A stretch of 64,000 nucleotides of DNA, taken from positions 186,001 to 250,000 of the forward strand of contig NZ_CANMUU010000004.1 of NCBI RefSeq assembly GCF_947501165.1. Direction: 5' to 3'. A model generated the notes under the pieces. It did no database searches. It was not told the origin of the DNA and saw only the letters and a list, made by a program, of their open reading frames with translations. Shown here one piece after another: positions 40,932 through 50,438 of the stretch (position 1 is its first letter; every line of letters starts with the position of its first letter). The position numbers and the translations under genes were made by a program. This stretch comes from an uncultured Allomuricauda sp. (GTDB taxonomy: Bacteria > Bacteroidota > Bacteroidia > Flavobacteriales > Flavobacteriaceae).

Positions 40932-42167
40932 ATGGCAAAAGAAAATTTAGAATGTTCTTTTTGTGGGAGAAAAAAACCAGAGACCAATCTTTTGATTGCT
41001 GGTTTGGATGCCCATATTTGTGACAGATGTATAGAACAGGCGCATAGTATTGTTGCAGAAGAATCCAAGCAATCCAATAATCAGGACCTTTCTTCAGAAT
41101 TGATTCTGAAGAAGCCTATGGAAATCAAGGATTTTCTGGACACTTTTGTTATTGGACAAGAACGCACCAAAAAAGTGATGTCCGTAGCGGTATACAATCA
41201 CTACAAAAGATTATTACAACCCAAAGGCAATGATGACGACGTAGAAATCCAGAAGAGTAACATTGTAATGGTAGGACAAACAGGAACTGGGAAAACCCTT
41301 ATTGCCAAGACTATTGCAAGAATGCTCAATGTTCCGTTAGCTATTGTGGATGCCACCGTACTTACTGAAGCTGGTTACGTGGGTGAAGATGTGGAAAGTA
41401 TCTTGACCCGATTATTACAGGCTGCAGATTACAATTTGGAAAAAGCTGAAAGAGGTATCGTTTTCATTGACGAGATTGATAAAATAGCACGTAAAAGTGA
41501 TAATCCCTCCATTACACGAGACGTTTCAGGTGAAGGCGTACAGCAAGGTTTGCTCAAGCTTTTAGAAGGTACCGTTGTCAATGTTCCACCAAAAGGTGGA
41601 AGAAAACATCCGGACCAAAAGTTCATCGAGGTCAATACTGAAAACATTCTATTCGTAGCCGGTGGTGCTTTTGATGGTATTGAACGAATCATCAACAAAC
41701 GCTTAAACATGCAAGCTGTTGGGTATAGTGCATCTAAGGCAGAAGATAGCCTTGACAGCAAGAACATTCTTCAATATATCATCCCGAAGGATTTAAAAGA
41801 GTTTGGATTGATTCCGGAAATCATTGGTAGACTTCCAGTCTTGACCCATATGAATCCTTTGGACGCCAAAACTTTGCGTGCCATTCTTACCGAACCTAAG
41901 AATGCCATCATCAAACAATACGAAAAGTTGTTTGCTATGGACAATATTACTTTCAGCATTACGGAACAAGCATTAAACTATATTGTGGAGAAAGCTGTAG
42001 AGTATAAATTGGGCGCAAGAGGATTGCGTTCACTTTGTGAAGCTGTCTTTACAGACGCTATGTTTACTTTGCCTAGTAGCGAAGAAAATGAATTCAAGGT
42101 TTCCAAAGCATATGCTGAAGAAAAGCTTTCGCATGAGACAATAAAGAAGTTAAAAGCAGTCTCCTAA
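40932..42167 (+). CDS. clpX: ATP-dependent Clp protease ATP-binding subunit ClpX
   Basis: A 411-residue AAA+ unfoldase that feeds ClpP. The N-terminal zinc finger shows [10 protein letters not shown] and CDRCIEQA (Cys4). Walker A is GQTGTGKT (about residue 118), the pore loop is GYVGEDVES, Walker B is [10 protein letters not shown], and the sensor II region is [10 protein letters not shown]. Length compares with E. coli ClpX (424). It is the last gene of the tig-clpP-clpX region and converges with a small hydrolase gene 5 bp after its stop. Confidence 0.96.
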   Translation: MAKENLECSFCGRKKPETNLLIAGLDAHICDRCIEQAHSIVAEESKQSNNQDLSSELILKKPMEIKDFLDTFVIGQERTKKVMSVAVYNHYKRLLQPKGNDDDVEIQKSNIVMVGQTGTGKTLIAKTIARMLNVPLAIVDATVLTEAGYVGEDVESILTRLLQAADYNLEKAERGIVFIDEIDKIARKSDNPSITRDVSGEGVQQGLLKLLEGTVVNVPPKGGRKHPDQKFIEVNTENILFVAGGAFDGIERIINKRLNMQAVGYSASKAEDSLDSKNILQYIIPKDLKEFGLIPEIIGRLPVLTHMNPLDAKTLRAILTEPKNAIIKQYEKLFAMDNITFSITEQALNYIVEKAVEYKLGARGLRSLCEAVFTDAMFTLPSSEENEFKVSKAYAEEKLSHETIKKLKAVS

Positions 42168-42172
42168 GAATT

Positions 42173-42715
42173 CTATTTGCTTATTGAACTGGTTACCTTT
42201 TGCAAAAGACCCAAGCTCACATCTGAAATTATTTTTTCATCAGAATAGAGATTGTGCCCAAATCCGGGAACTATTTCCAACTTTGCATTGACCTGATTCG
42301 CCCAATTCATTCCAGGTTTGAAGGCATCGCACTCCCCAAAAATTAATCGCATAGGAATGTTTGGTTTCTTTTCCTCATAGCGAACGCGTGTGGGAGAAAC
42401 AGTAGTAAGGGATTTCATGGGAAGACCTTTGAGAGCGGCTTTCCACGCAATGGTTCCACCGGTGCTAAAAGCTAAATAATGACTAGGCTCCTTTTCCTTT
42501 TTTAGTAAATGGGCAACAGCAGTATCAATACCTCCATTTACAAAAGCCTCGTGTACATTTTCTTCAGTGGAAACGGTAACATCCAAGTTTCCAAGCTGTT
42601 GCGCATCATAGAAAACAATATCAAAATACTGTTGAAGATACCCAAAATAAGATGTAATCCACATCCCTTTCTTTACTCCCCACATATCAGAAATTACAAC
42701 AAGTTTTTCTGCCAT
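42173..42715 (-). CDS. Small alpha/beta-hydrolase-like protein
   Basis: A 180-residue cytoplasmic protein resembling short alpha/beta hydrolases: the nucleophile elbow is LAFSTGGTIAWKAAL (FSTGG), and the terminal His may be in VPGFGHNLYSDEK. It is smaller than most hydrolases, with only the central strands. No clear family name can be given; activity is not assured. It is convergent with clpX and divergent in strand from DUF2797. Confidence 0.7.
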   Translation of the reverse strand: MAEKLVVISDMWGVKKGMWITSYFGYLQQYFDIVFYDAQQLGNLDVTVSTEENVHEAFVNGGIDTAVAHLLKKEKEPSHYLAFSTGGTIAWKAALKGLPMKSLTTVSPTRVRYEEKKPNIPMRLIFGECDAFKPGMNWANQVNAKLEIVPGFGHNLYSDEKIISDVSLGLLQKVTSSISK

Positions 42716-42786
42716 TATTAGTTTATTTGATTACCTGATTTAAATTAGCTTAGGTAAGTTCCCTGTAAACAACGGAAAAAACACAA

Positions 42787-44295
42787 TTAATTGTTCATTT
42801 GAAGTAATTCTTCGATGTAAGTACGTTCATTGGAAAGTCTAGGAATCTTGTGTTGACCTCCTAATTTGTTTTTTGATTTAAGCCAATCGTGAAATAAATT
42901 CTTACGGGCCAAATGTACTTTGGGCATGGTCAAAGTCATGTTATTGTAGCGTTTTGCCTCATAATCTGAGTTCAGGGACTTAAGAGCATTGTCCAAAAAT
43001 TCGGTGAAATAGGCGACATCCAAAGGAGCCTTTCTAAACTCAATGAGCCACTCATGCCCCCCCTTTTCCGAGCCATTCATAAAAATGGGTGCAGCGGTGT
43101 AGTCCATAATCTCCGCATCGGTCTTAATACATATTTGCTTTAAGGCTTCCTCCGCGTTTTCAATGATGAGCTCCTCACCAAAAACATTGATATGATGCTT
43201 TGTTCGCCCAGTAATTCGAATTCTATAGGGGTTTTTGGAAGTAAAGCGAATGGTATCTCCAATTTTATAGCGCCATAAGCCTGCATTAGTGGTGATTACT
43301 ACAGCATAATTTACCCCTACCTCAACTTCCCAAAGAGGGATGGCATACTCCTCACCTGGATGATTTACTGGAATAAACTCGTAAAATATGCCATAATCCA
43401 ACATTAGCAATAAATCTTCAGAGTTATTGCGGTCCTGTATGGCAAAAAAGCCCTCTGACGCATTGTAAGTTTCGTAATAGTTAAAGCTTTTTCTCGGCAA
43501 CAATTTTCTAAACTGATCTTTATACGGTGTAAAGCTCACCCCTCCATGAAAATAAACTTCCAAATTCTCCCAAACCTCAAATAGGTGTGTTTTTTGGGTA
43601 CGTTCCAATACATCATTCAACAAAACAAGCATCCACGAAGGGACTCCGGCCAAACTGGTAACATTCTCGTTTATGCTTTCCTTGATGATGGCCTCTAACT
43701 TTGTGTCCCATTCACCCATCAAGGAAACTTTATTGCTTGGAGTACTGCTGTATTCAGCCCATAAAGGCATATTATCAATTAAAATTGCCGATAAATCGCC
43801 AAAAAAAGTGCCATTGTCCTCATACAGTTCTTTGCTCCCTCCCAGTCTTAAACTCTTTCCCAAAAAGAGTTGGGAGTTTTCATTGTTATTCAAATAAAGG
43901 CACAACAAATCTTTACTCGATTTAAAATGGCAATCCTCAAGCGCTTCGGAACTTACAGGTATGAATTTGCTTTTTGCATTGGTGGTTCCACTGCTTTTTG
44001 CAAACCATTTAATGGGTGTGGGCCAAAATAGATTTTGTTCTCCTCTTCGGGATCTTTCAATCAACGGGGCAATATCTTCATAATTCACCAACGGCACCCG
44101 TTCCCTGAACTCATCATACTTCAAATCTCCTGAAAACCCATATTGCTTACCCAATACCGTATCCTTGGAAAAATCCATGAGCTGGTGCAATACTTCGTTT
44201 TGCACATCCAAAGGATACTTTAAAAAAAGTTCTATTTGATGATAGCGCTTTTTCAATAACCAGGAAGCAATGCTATTGAATAATGGTATTGGCAT
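42787..44295 (-). CDS. GH3 auxin-responsive promoter family protein (acyl-adenylating enzyme fold)
   Basis: A 502-residue cytoplasmic protein. The motifs of the GH3/ANL superfamily are present: FAKSSGTTNAKSKFIPVS (phosphate loop) near residue 100, YNASEGFFAIQD near residue 280, and VITTNAGLWRYKIGDTIRF near residue 340. Plant GH3 enzymes attach amino acids to hormones after adenylation; the bacterial substrates are mostly unknown. Length is near 500 in Bacteroidota. It is divergent to the DUF2797 gene, and their promoters share about 98 bp. Confidence 0.9.
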   Translation of the reverse strand: MPIPLFNSIASWLLKKRYHQIELFLKYPLDVQNEVLHQLMDFSKDTVLGKQYGFSGDLKYDEFRERVPLVNYEDIAPLIERSRRGEQNLFWPTPIKWFAKSSGTTNAKSKFIPVSSEALEDCHFKSSKDLLCLYLNNNENSQLFLGKSLRLGGSKELYEDNGTFFGDLSAILIDNMPLWAEYSSTPSNKVSLMGEWDTKLEAIIKESINENVTSLAGVPSWMLVLLNDVLERTQKTHLFEVWENLEVYFHGGVSFTPYKDQFRKLLPRKSFNYYETYNASEGFFAIQDRNNSEDLLLMLDYGIFYEFIPVNHPGEEYAIPLWEVEVGVNYAVVITTNAGLWRYKIGDTIRFTSKNPYRIRITGRTKHHINVFGEELIIENAEEALKQICIKTDAEIMDYTAAPIFMNGSEKGGHEWLIEFRKAPLDVAYFTEFLDNALKSLNSDYEAKRYNNMTLTMPKVHLARKNLFHDWLKSKNKLGGQHKIPRLSNERTYIEELLQMNN

Positions 44296-44297
44296 TT

Positions 44298-44314
44298 TAG
44301 GTATATTTGACCTA
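44298..44314 (+). promoter_or_regulatory. TATATTTG -7 box within an inverted repeat TAGGT-N7-ACCTA
   Basis: TATATTTG (44302-44309) sits between TAGGT (44298-44302) and ACCTA (44310-44314); a further TAGGT lies at 44324. The site faces the DUF2797 gene at 44393. The -33 element is not clear. Confidence 0.38.
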
Positions 44315-44392
44315 CATGGATTATAGGTCCAATAGCTAAAATAGCGTATCCTAATCTCATTATCAAATCAACTAAAACAATTAAATTTCTCT

Positions 44393-45187
44393 ATGCTGTA
44401 CGAAGGTGTTTTGCGTAAAATGCGAACTGAATTAGGAAGTCCCATCCAATACTTTTTGGTTTTTGAGAACGATTTTATCAACATGAACCAAGCCTTGAAT
44501 CAAAAGCTCAAAATAGAGTTCATCAAATACCAATGCCTTGGCACTGGCAAAAACGAACCCATCTACCGCCAAGGATTTTGCAAATCATATTTCTTTGAAT
44601 CTGCTGCGGCAGGTGATTGGATAATGAAGCCCGAACTCAGCAAAGCACACTTAAACATAGAAGATCGAGATTTGGATTATGAGAAGCGCGTGCAACTGCA
44701 GCCACATATTGTCTATTTGGCCAATTCAAGCAATGTAAAAGTAGGCGTTACTCGTAAAAGTCAGGTTCCAACCCGATGGATAGATCAGGGTGCTCATGAA
44801 GCCATTGAAATAGTCGAAACACCCAATCGATATTTGGCAGGAATTACAGAAGTAGCGCTTAAAGTCCATGTGAGCGACAAGACCAGCTGGCAGAAAATGC
44901 TGAAAAATGACCTTGAGGATGTTGATTTAATTGAATGGCGCCAAAAATTGAAGTCGTACATTCCAGAGGAAGTGGCAGATTATTTTATCGAATCAAATGG
45001 CGAAACCCATCTGGAGTTTCCCGTTTTACAATATCCTGAGAAAGTGAAAAGTGTCGTCCTAGAAAAAATTCCATCCTTTTCTGGGACACTAAAAGGAATT
45101 AAGGGGCAATATCTGATTTTTGAAGATTCTACCGTCTTCAATGTTCGGGCTCATGAAGGATACTATGTAGGTATCGACATTAACTAA
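44393..45187 (+). CDS. DUF2797 family protein
   Basis: A 264-residue cytoplasmic protein of DUF2797. Features: YQCLGTGKNEPIYRQGFCKS with a Cys, the VYLANSSNVKVGVTRKSQVPTRW segment and the QGAHEAIEIVETPNRYLAGI segment. The central VYLANSS...GVTR...W pattern resembles the GIY-YIG nuclease core, which suggests a nuclease-like fold, but I do not see the full set of catalytic residues and the family has no established function. It is convergent with the AsmA gene, with one base between stops, and divergent to GH3. Confidence 0.8.
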   Translation: MLYEGVLRKMRTELGSPIQYFLVFENDFINMNQALNQKLKIEFIKYQCLGTGKNEPIYRQGFCKSYFFESAAAGDWIMKPELSKAHLNIEDRDLDYEKRVQLQPHIVYLANSSNVKVGVTRKSQVPTRWIDQGAHEAIEIVETPNRYLAGITEVALKVHVSDKTSWQKMLKNDLEDVDLIEWRQKLKSYIPEEVADYFIESNGETHLEFPVLQYPEKVKSVVLEKIPSFSGTLKGIKGQYLIFEDSTVFNVRAHEGYYVGIDIN

Positions 45188-45188
45188 A

Positions 45189-47858
45189 TTATTTGACCGA
45201 ATCCTTTTTCTTCTTTTTACCTAATAGTCCTCCCAAAAGCGACTTAGCTGTATTTTTTACAGGATCTTCTTCAGTTTTTGTTGAATCCTTGTTTTTGTCA
45301 GACCCTCCCAGCAAACTGCCCAGCACTTCTCCTGTTGTTGATTTTTTTGTTCCTGTTGAATCATTCTCTTTACTCAAAACATTGGACAGCAAATCCTTGG
45401 CAGAATCCTTTCCTTTATCGAGCAATTTTTGTTTTTGAATCTCTACCAGTTGGTTTGTCAACTTACTTACCCCTGAAGTTAAATCGGTTTTAACAGTTGG
45501 ATTGGTATAACTCCCTCCAATATTGGCCACAACCGGAATGGTCAAATTTTCCACATCGGATTCATCCAATTGCGCAATAAGATCGTTTACTTGACTCCCT
45601 AAATATTTGGCAGGTACGTCTAAAGTGGCTTGGTACTGCAATTCTTTTTGAAGGTTATGACTTCCAGAAACGTTCACAGCAATATCTTTATAGTTCACTG
45701 TGAAAGGTTTGACCTGCACTTCACCATTATCAAAACTTAGCGCTGTTTTCAGATTATCCAAGTTCAAGTCTTTAATGTCAAGAAAATCTAATTGTCCACT
45801 AAACGCAGATAATAATGGAGCTTTTTCGGTATTTACCTGAGTTGCCATAAGTTCTGCTAAGATATCCCCTGAAAGGGAAGCCAAATTGGGAGTCATGTCT
45901 TTTTTAAGGTAACCGGAAATCTTGATATCTGAATTTAATTTTCCTTGTAAGGCACTAGCTATTGGAGCAACTGCTTTGAATAACTCCAACGCTTGGAAAG
46001 ATTCTCCAATATTAAAGCCATCCATTCCTAAAATCATATCAAATGAAGGGTTTTCTTCTCTTGTTGAAACGGCACCCTGTAGTTCGAGAATTCCTCCAAA
46101 AAGATTGGATTGTAGATTCTGCAATGTGGCCTTTTGGTCTTTTATGAATAAAGTTCCCTGAACGTTCCTTAAACTCAGGTTATCATATAGTACCGTATTT
46201 GCTTTGGCATTAATGGTACAATCCAAAAAGGAAGGTATTTTCATTACTGCTTCACCTTCTGTTGTATTTCCAGTACTTTCCTCTTCATCACCATCTACCA
46301 TAAAATCATTCACAGCAAATGTGTTGGAAGTCAAATCAAAATTGCCCTCAATGGACTCTTTATTGAAAAGATACCCCAATAAATTGGTCAAAGTACCGGA
46401 AACCTTAAAGTTGGACTGACCCGTTTTACCGTCAAAGGAGTTGAGAGAAACAGTTTCAGGATTAAAAGTCATTGAAGCTTGGTTTATAGCTATTGGATTT
46501 TTCAATTCTTCGCTATCATATTCAAAACCATTTAGCTCCAAATTCCCAGAGGTCTTAGTATTCTCATAGCGTTTGTTCTCTACTGAAGCCATATCAAAAG
46601 CTGTAGTAACATCAGCGTTTAAAAGTCCCTTTAGATTATAATCTTCAGGCACGGGATAGGCTTGCGCTAAATTTGCCAAATTCATTTTACCATCTGCATG
46701 CGCATTCACCTTGGTATTCCCCAACAAATCCGTAATTCTTGACCTCAGATTAAACCTATCTTGTCCAATGGCAAAGGAAAGTTTTTTGATGTCCACAAAG
46801 GTATCTTCCGTAATTCCAGTCTTGTTTTCAACCACGGCGTCAATCATTATGTTCCTTACGGTTTGTGGTAAATCAGGATATTTAAAGGATGCATTGTCCG
46901 AATTCATTTGGATGGAAAACATAGGAATATGCTCTTCATCCAAAATACCCTTGAATTCACCATTAACCTTGAATTCACCTGTGGTCTGGACATTTTCAAT
47001 GTTTTTTGAGTATGCTTCAGGAATCACGGCCAGAAAGTTCTTAAAATCGGAAGAGGGCGTGGCAAAGCTAATGTCTACTTCCTGATTGTCTTCGTTCACC
47101 TGAACAAAACCATCAAAAACCAGTGGCAGTTGGTTGACCAAAGCTTTATTTTCCAGAAACGTGTATTTATTATTCGCTAAATCGATACCTATTAAAGCAT
47201 CCAAAAAGAGTTTATTCTTATTCAAGTAGCGTGTACTGTCCAATTCAAAAGAGACCAAAGCATCTGTTGTCGTTTTCAGCTCAGAAGTTTCCAGCGACAA
47301 GTCTCCAGACCCAGCATGATTCATTTCAGTAATCTCCAAATGCATCCCACTGGAAAAATCATCATAACTAATGTCGGTATTGGTGATGCTGTATGATTCT
47401 AGAGCCAATGTAAAACCTTCTGAAGAATCCGATTCTTCAACTGTACCTCCGGTATCTTTGGATACATCGTAGTTGGCGTTTTCCTCTTCGTCTACTTTGA
47501 TGGACAATTGTGCATCTGAAATATTCAGAGCTTTAATGGAAATGGGGTCCTCAGTACCTTTAAAAAGTTCACTTATGGCCATTTTAAGTTCCACCTCCCC
47601 GGATGCAAAAAGGGTATCCCCTTCAAAAGGGGCGTGGTTTGTCAACGTAATCCCCTTAAGCGATACATGGGCATTGGGAAAGCTTTTGACAAGACTCAAA
47701 TTGGCCTCTTCAAAATCCAAAGTGGCATTAATACTATTATTGACTTTATTTTTAAGGATGTCGGCAATCTTACCTTGAAGGAAAAAGGGAAGGGCAACTA
47801 CCAAAGCGATAAGAACCACCAAAGTAATTCCCGTGATTTTAAGGAGCTTTTTTTTCAT
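45189..47858 (-). CDS. AsmA-like C-terminal-domain protein
   Basis: An 889-residue protein anchored by one N-terminal membrane helix (ITGITLVVLIALVVALPFFL) and otherwise in the periplasm. It has the DUF748/AsmA fold: long repeats of beta strands, FEEANLSLVKSFPNAHVSLKG near residue 55, the AsmA C-terminal domain (ALQGKLNSDIKISGYLKKD ...) near residue 640, and an extended Lys/Ser/Thr-rich C-terminus. AsmA-like proteins bridge the periplasm to carry phospholipids to the outer membrane, as TamB and YhdP do. Membership is clear, but which lipid is carried is unknown. A queuosine transporter gene lies upstream on the same strand. Confidence 0.86.
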   Translation of the reverse strand: MKKKLLKITGITLVVLIALVVALPFFLQGKIADILKNKVNNSINATLDFEEANLSLVKSFPNAHVSLKGITLTNHAPFEGDTLFASGEVELKMAISELFKGTEDPISIKALNISDAQLSIKVDEEENANYDVSKDTGGTVEESDSSEGFTLALESYSITNTDISYDDFSSGMHLEITEMNHAGSGDLSLETSELKTTTDALVSFELDSTRYLNKNKLFLDALIGIDLANNKYTFLENKALVNQLPLVFDGFVQVNEDNQEVDISFATPSSDFKNFLAVIPEAYSKNIENVQTTGEFKVNGEFKGILDEEHIPMFSIQMNSDNASFKYPDLPQTVRNIMIDAVVENKTGITEDTFVDIKKLSFAIGQDRFNLRSRITDLLGNTKVNAHADGKMNLANLAQAYPVPEDYNLKGLLNADVTTAFDMASVENKRYENTKTSGNLELNGFEYDSEELKNPIAINQASMTFNPETVSLNSFDGKTGQSNFKVSGTLTNLLGYLFNKESIEGNFDLTSNTFAVNDFMVDGDEEESTGNTTEGEAVMKIPSFLDCTINAKANTVLYDNLSLRNVQGTLFIKDQKATLQNLQSNLFGGILELQGAVSTREENPSFDMILGMDGFNIGESFQALELFKAVAPIASALQGKLNSDIKISGYLKKDMTPNLASLSGDILAELMATQVNTEKAPLLSAFSGQLDFLDIKDLNLDNLKTALSFDNGEVQVKPFTVNYKDIAVNVSGSHNLQKELQYQATLDVPAKYLGSQVNDLIAQLDESDVENLTIPVVANIGGSYTNPTVKTDLTSGVSKLTNQLVEIQKQKLLDKGKDSAKDLLSNVLSKENDSTGTKKSTTGEVLGSLLGGSDKNKDSTKTEEDPVKNTAKSLLGGLLGKKKKKDSVK

Positions 47859-47896
47859 GCTTTAAGATTTGAGATAACAAAGTAAAAGATAAGGGA

Positions 47897-48604
47897 TTAA
47901 TCCAGCGGTATCTCTTCCCCTATTTTTAAGTTAAATCTTCTACGTATTAGATATACGAAGAAATAGAGCAAAGGGGTGTCCAAAAAGGCAATAAAAACCT
48001 TAAAAGCAAATCCGCTTATCACCAATCCATAAAAAAGACTCCATGGAATTTCACCAAAGGAGCATAGTAACAATACTACTGTAAACGTATCAATGAACTG
48101 TGATGAAAAGGTTGAAAAATTGTTCCTCAACCATAAATATTTGCCCTTAGTGACTCGTTTCCAAAAATGATAAATCTGAATATCCACAAACTGAGCCAGT
48201 AAATAAGCCATCATGGAGGCAAAGACCGCCACAATGGTATTCCCGAACACATCTTTGAACATAGCATCTGAGACCGGAGACCAATCTGTTGCAGAGACGG
48301 CAGACGACGTATAGACAATGCCCAATGAAAAAAAAGAGGCAAAAATACCCGCCACCACGACCTGATTAGCCTTTTTCTTTCCAAAGATCTCAGAAATTAA
48401 ATCTGTAATTAAAAAGGTAAGTGGATAGGGCAAAATACCTACAGATACTTCAAACAATGGGGCACCAAAAATGGTGATGTCGCCAAAGGGTTTCCAATAA
48501 AAAAACTTTTGAAAAATAAGATTGGACACCACCAGTGAGGTGATGAACAAAGCGCCTAAATATAAATAGATGGAAAAGGCAACTCGTTTGTCTTTTTGCG
48601 TCAT
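47897..48604 (-). CDS. Queuosine precursor transporter (YhhQ/DUF165)
   Basis: A 235-residue integral membrane protein with about six spans. The motifs ITDLISEIFGKKKANQVV and FVDIQIYHFWKRVTKGKYLWLRNN agree with the DUF165/YhhQ family that brings in queuosine precursors (preQ0 or preQ1). The charged loop DIQIYHFWKR and the NNFSTFSSQFIDT segment are the most diagnostic. It is next to sppA, with a 3-bp gap, on the same strand. The host's own queuosine synthesis cannot be judged from this window. Confidence 0.9.
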   Translation of the reverse strand: MTQKDKRVAFSIYLYLGALFITSLVVSNLIFQKFFYWKPFGDITIFGAPLFEVSVGILPYPLTFLITDLISEIFGKKKANQVVVAGIFASFFSLGIVYTSSAVSATDWSPVSDAMFKDVFGNTIVAVFASMMAYLLAQFVDIQIYHFWKRVTKGKYLWLRNNFSTFSSQFIDTFTVVLLLCSFGEIPWSLFYGLVISGFAFKVFIAFLDTPLLYFFVYLIRRRFNLKIGEEIPLD

Positions 48605-48607
48605 TCC

Positions 48608-50368
48608 CTATCTGATGTTTAATCTAAAGGGCATTTTGGCCTGTATGCCCTGTTTTTCTGAAAACTGTTTGAATCCTTTTAAAATTGTGTAGGCCTCAGT
48701 GCCTATTTCTTCTTCAATTACAGAAGCACCAATTTTAGCTTTTGTGCCACTGAAATCTTCCATAAACTTTTCAAAACCTGATTTGTACCTTGGATATTTA
48801 CGAATTCCGTAATAGTCCAAATTTGCCATTTGGGCGGCGGCATCAATGGCGTCGTCCAAACCTCCCAGTTCATCCACCAAACCTAACTTTTGAGCTTCAA
48901 CTCCACTCCAAACCCGTCCTTGAGCCACAGCGTCTACTTCTTCAACCGTCATGTTTCTACCCGAGGAAACCCTTTCTAAAAAGGTATCGTAAGTTTCTTC
49001 TATACCTTCTTTCAAAACATCCTTAAAACTATCTGTCATGGGTTCAAAAAACGAATAATCCACCGAGTTTTCATTGGTTCCCACCTGTTCTGCGTTAATC
49101 CCTACTTTATCCGCCAATTCGTTTATGTTGGGCACCGTTCCAAAAACACCTATGGAGCCGGTAATGGTAGTGGGTTCCGCAAAAATCTTATCCGCACCAG
49201 CGCCTATATAATAGCCTCCGGATGCCGCCACGTTTCCAAAGGAAACGATTACGGGTTTACTCTGTTTAGAGACCTCTACTTGTCGCCAGATAATATCCGA
49301 CACCAAAGCACTTCCGCCTGGAGAATTAATTCGAAGTACAATCGCTTTTACATCATCATCTTTTACAGCTCTCTCCAGCGACTTGTTGATTAATCCCTGT
49401 CCAATAATGTCTTTATCTCCTTCCCCATATAAAATCTCACCTTGGGCATAAATCACAGCTACTTTGTCTTTGCCAGATTTTAAATTTCTATTCTGCACCT
49501 TATCCATGTAGTCATAGAAATCAACATAATTGGGCTTGTCATCTTCCTCAAGTCCCAATTCAGTCTTTAAAATTTCTTCATATTCGTCGTGGTACAATAC
49601 ATTATCAATCAATCCTGATTCTACGGCATACTTCGGAGTTCGAGCTCCTAGGGTATCGGCTATAGTGTTCAAGTTGGTTTGATTAATACTTCTTGAGTTG
49701 GAAATATCGTTTATCATGGTATTCCAAATCGAAGAAATCAACTCGCGGATTTGTGTTCTATTTTCTTCACTCATCTCATCAGACAAATAAGGTTCTACAG
49801 CACTTTTATACTTACCATGGCGAATAACCTCCATTTTCACTCCCGACTTTTCCTGTAATTCCTTAAAATAAAGCACTTCGGAGGCCAATCCCTTAAAATC
49901 CATAGCTCCAACTGGATTCAGATACACCTTATTGGCCACACTCGCTAGATAATAATCCTTTTGAGTGAAGAAGTCTGAATGGGCAAAAATAAATTTCCCA
50001 GACAACTTAAAATCCAATAAAGCTTTGCGTATTTCTTGAGTCTGTGCCAATCCGGCTTGAAGGAAACTTGTGGTCAAGCTTATTCCTTTAATGTTTTCAT
50101 CTTTGCCGGCTTCTTCAATAGCATGGAGAATTACATCCAATCCAATACCTTCTTCCCATAAACCGCCAAATGGATCTTCTTGATCACGCCCTACATAATC
50201 TTCAATGGGTTCAACAAAACTAAGCTCAAGTACCGAATTCTTTTTCACCACAACACCATTATCGGCACCTCCTATCAACAGCGTGAAAATGAAGAACATG
50301 ACAAATAAAATACCAAATGCCAATAGTGTTCCCAAAATAGACGCCAAAAGATTCCTCAAAAACTTCAT
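48608..50368 (-). CDS. sppA: Signal peptide peptidase SppA (67K type)
   Basis: A 586-residue membrane-bound serine protease with an N-terminal anchor (LLASILGTLLAFGILFVMFF). It has the two-domain structure of long SppA. The catalytic Lys is expected in RHGKYKSAVEPYLSDEMSEE, and the Ser nucleophile is in SFGNVAASGGYYIGAGADKIF. The NSPGGSALVSDIIW segment supports the assignment. It degrades leftover signal peptides in the inner membrane. Length is close to E. coli SppA (618). It starts 35 bp from the divergent folK-dNK gene and ends just before the queuosine transporter. Confidence 0.93.
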   Translation of the reverse strand: MKFLRNLLASILGTLLAFGILFVMFFIFTLLIGGADNGVVVKKNSVLELSFVEPIEDYVGRDQEDPFGGLWEEGIGLDVILHAIEEAGKDENIKGISLTTSFLQAGLAQTQEIRKALLDFKLSGKFIFAHSDFFTQKDYYLASVANKVYLNPVGAMDFKGLASEVLYFKELQEKSGVKMEVIRHGKYKSAVEPYLSDEMSEENRTQIRELISSIWNTMINDISNSRSINQTNLNTIADTLGARTPKYAVESGLIDNVLYHDEYEEILKTELGLEEDDKPNYVDFYDYMDKVQNRNLKSGKDKVAVIYAQGEILYGEGDKDIIGQGLINKSLERAVKDDDVKAIVLRINSPGGSALVSDIIWRQVEVSKQSKPVIVSFGNVAASGGYYIGAGADKIFAEPTTITGSIGVFGTVPNINELADKVGINAEQVGTNENSVDYSFFEPMTDSFKDVLKEGIEETYDTFLERVSSGRNMTVEEVDAVAQGRVWSGVEAQKLGLVDELGGLDDAIDAAAQMANLDYYGIRKYPRYKSGFEKFMEDFSGTKAKIGASVIEEEIGTEAYTILKGFKQFSEKQGIQAKMPFRLNIR

Positions 50369-50438
50369 TCCCTAACATTTTAATCGATGCCAAAGATAAC
50401 TAATGTTGTATTGTTTTGCTTATTTTGCCAAGCTGATT

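Noticed and set aside
46711-47085. 124-residue plus-strand frame inside the AsmA-like gene
   Set aside because: Antisense to a clearly coding gene, with no domain pattern; other similar frames in the same gene also lack support.
50403-50438. Longer N-terminus for FolK-dNK
   Set aside because: The residues before MSKEHIAYLSLGSN are hydrophobic and outside the family; the ATG at 50439 matches the usual start.
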